A stretch of DNA of 5,843 nucleotides from Ruminococcus sp. (lineage in GTDB: Bacteria; Bacillota; Clostridia; Lachnospirales; Lachnospiraceae): the NCBI GenBank assembly GCA_020024635.1, contig JAHHTL010000061.1, positions 1 to 5,843 of the forward strand. The letters are read 5' to 3'. Below are positions 5,791 to 5,843 of the stretch, piece by piece. Each line of letters starts with the position of its first letter. Within the stretch, counting starts at the first letter, position 1. The notes under the pieces were generated by a model that was given only the letters and a program-made list of their open reading frames with translations, searched no databases and was not told the DNA's origin. A program made the translations under genes and the position numbers.

Positions 5791-5843
5791 TAGCGGAAAC
5801 TGGATTTGAACCAGCGACACCACGGGTATGAACCGTGTGCTCT
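5791..5843 (-). tRNA. tRNA-Met(CAT), elongator type, 5' part outside the window
   Basis: The last 53 nt of a tRNA are visible on the minus strand. They comprise the D-stem 3' strand AGAGC (5839-5843), the anticodon stem CACGG/CCGTG with loop TTCATAC and anticodon CAT at 5828-5830, a 5-nt variable loop, the T arm GCTGG-TTCAAAT-CCAGT, and the acceptor 3' strand TTCCGCT with discriminator A at 5791. CCA is not encoded. The anticodon stem lacks the three G-C pairs of initiator tRNA (GGG/CCC), and the D-stem AGAGC and TTCATAC loop match elongator tRNA-Met. A lysidine-modified tRNA-Ile with the same CAT anticodon is less likely but cannot be excluded without the 5' half. Confidence 0.92.

Noticed and set aside
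5791..5843. tRNA 3' end as a possible integration site
   Set aside because: No integrase gene, no repeat of the tRNA 3' end elsewhere in the window, and the adjacent genes are core housekeeping genes.

Overview
The window looks like core chromosome of a low-GC, endospore-lineage Firmicute, most likely a Clostridia/Lachnospiraceae-type bacterium. This is judged from the AT-rich sequence, strong AGGAGG-type ribosome binding sites, a T-box leader, a SigH-type sigma factor and a gene order close to the Bacillus ispD-ispF-gltX-cysE-cysS-mrnC-rlmB-rae1-sigH cluster. Every supported gene lies on the minus strand, so transcription runs from high to low coordinates.

Reading in that direction: (1) the 3' two thirds of an elongator-type tRNA-Met, cut by the window edge and followed by an intrinsic terminator; (2) a sigma-A-type promoter driving a small two-span membrane protein of unknown function and ispF (MEP isoprenoid pathway), where IspF carries an unusual cysteine-rich C-terminal tail; (3) a second, near-consensus promoter and a roughly 250-nt T-box riboswitch whose specifier codon (TGC) and T-box bulge (TGGA) both fit tRNA-Cys; (4) a six-gene run cysE-cysS-mrnC-rlmB-sigH-dtd in which neighbours overlap or lie at most 12 nt apart.

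The six-gene run combines cysteine synthesis (CysE), cysteine charging of tRNA (CysS), 23S rRNA maturation (MrnC, RlmB), a transition-state/sporulation sigma factor (SigH) and a tRNA proofreading enzyme (Dtd). Because I see no terminator or convincing promoter inside it, the simplest reading is that uncharged tRNA-Cys controls not only cysE-cysS but, at least partly, the downstream genes including sigH.

Two apparent upstream start codons are corrected here. rlmB starts at the ATG at 1892 rather than an upstream TTG, and dtd starts at the ATG at 477 rather than an ATG at 489. I see no mobile element, CRISPR array, frameshift or wholly new system. The points most worth a second look are the cysteine-bearing tails of IspF and CysE on either side of a cysteine-sensing riboswitch, and the possible link from cysteine starvation to sigH.
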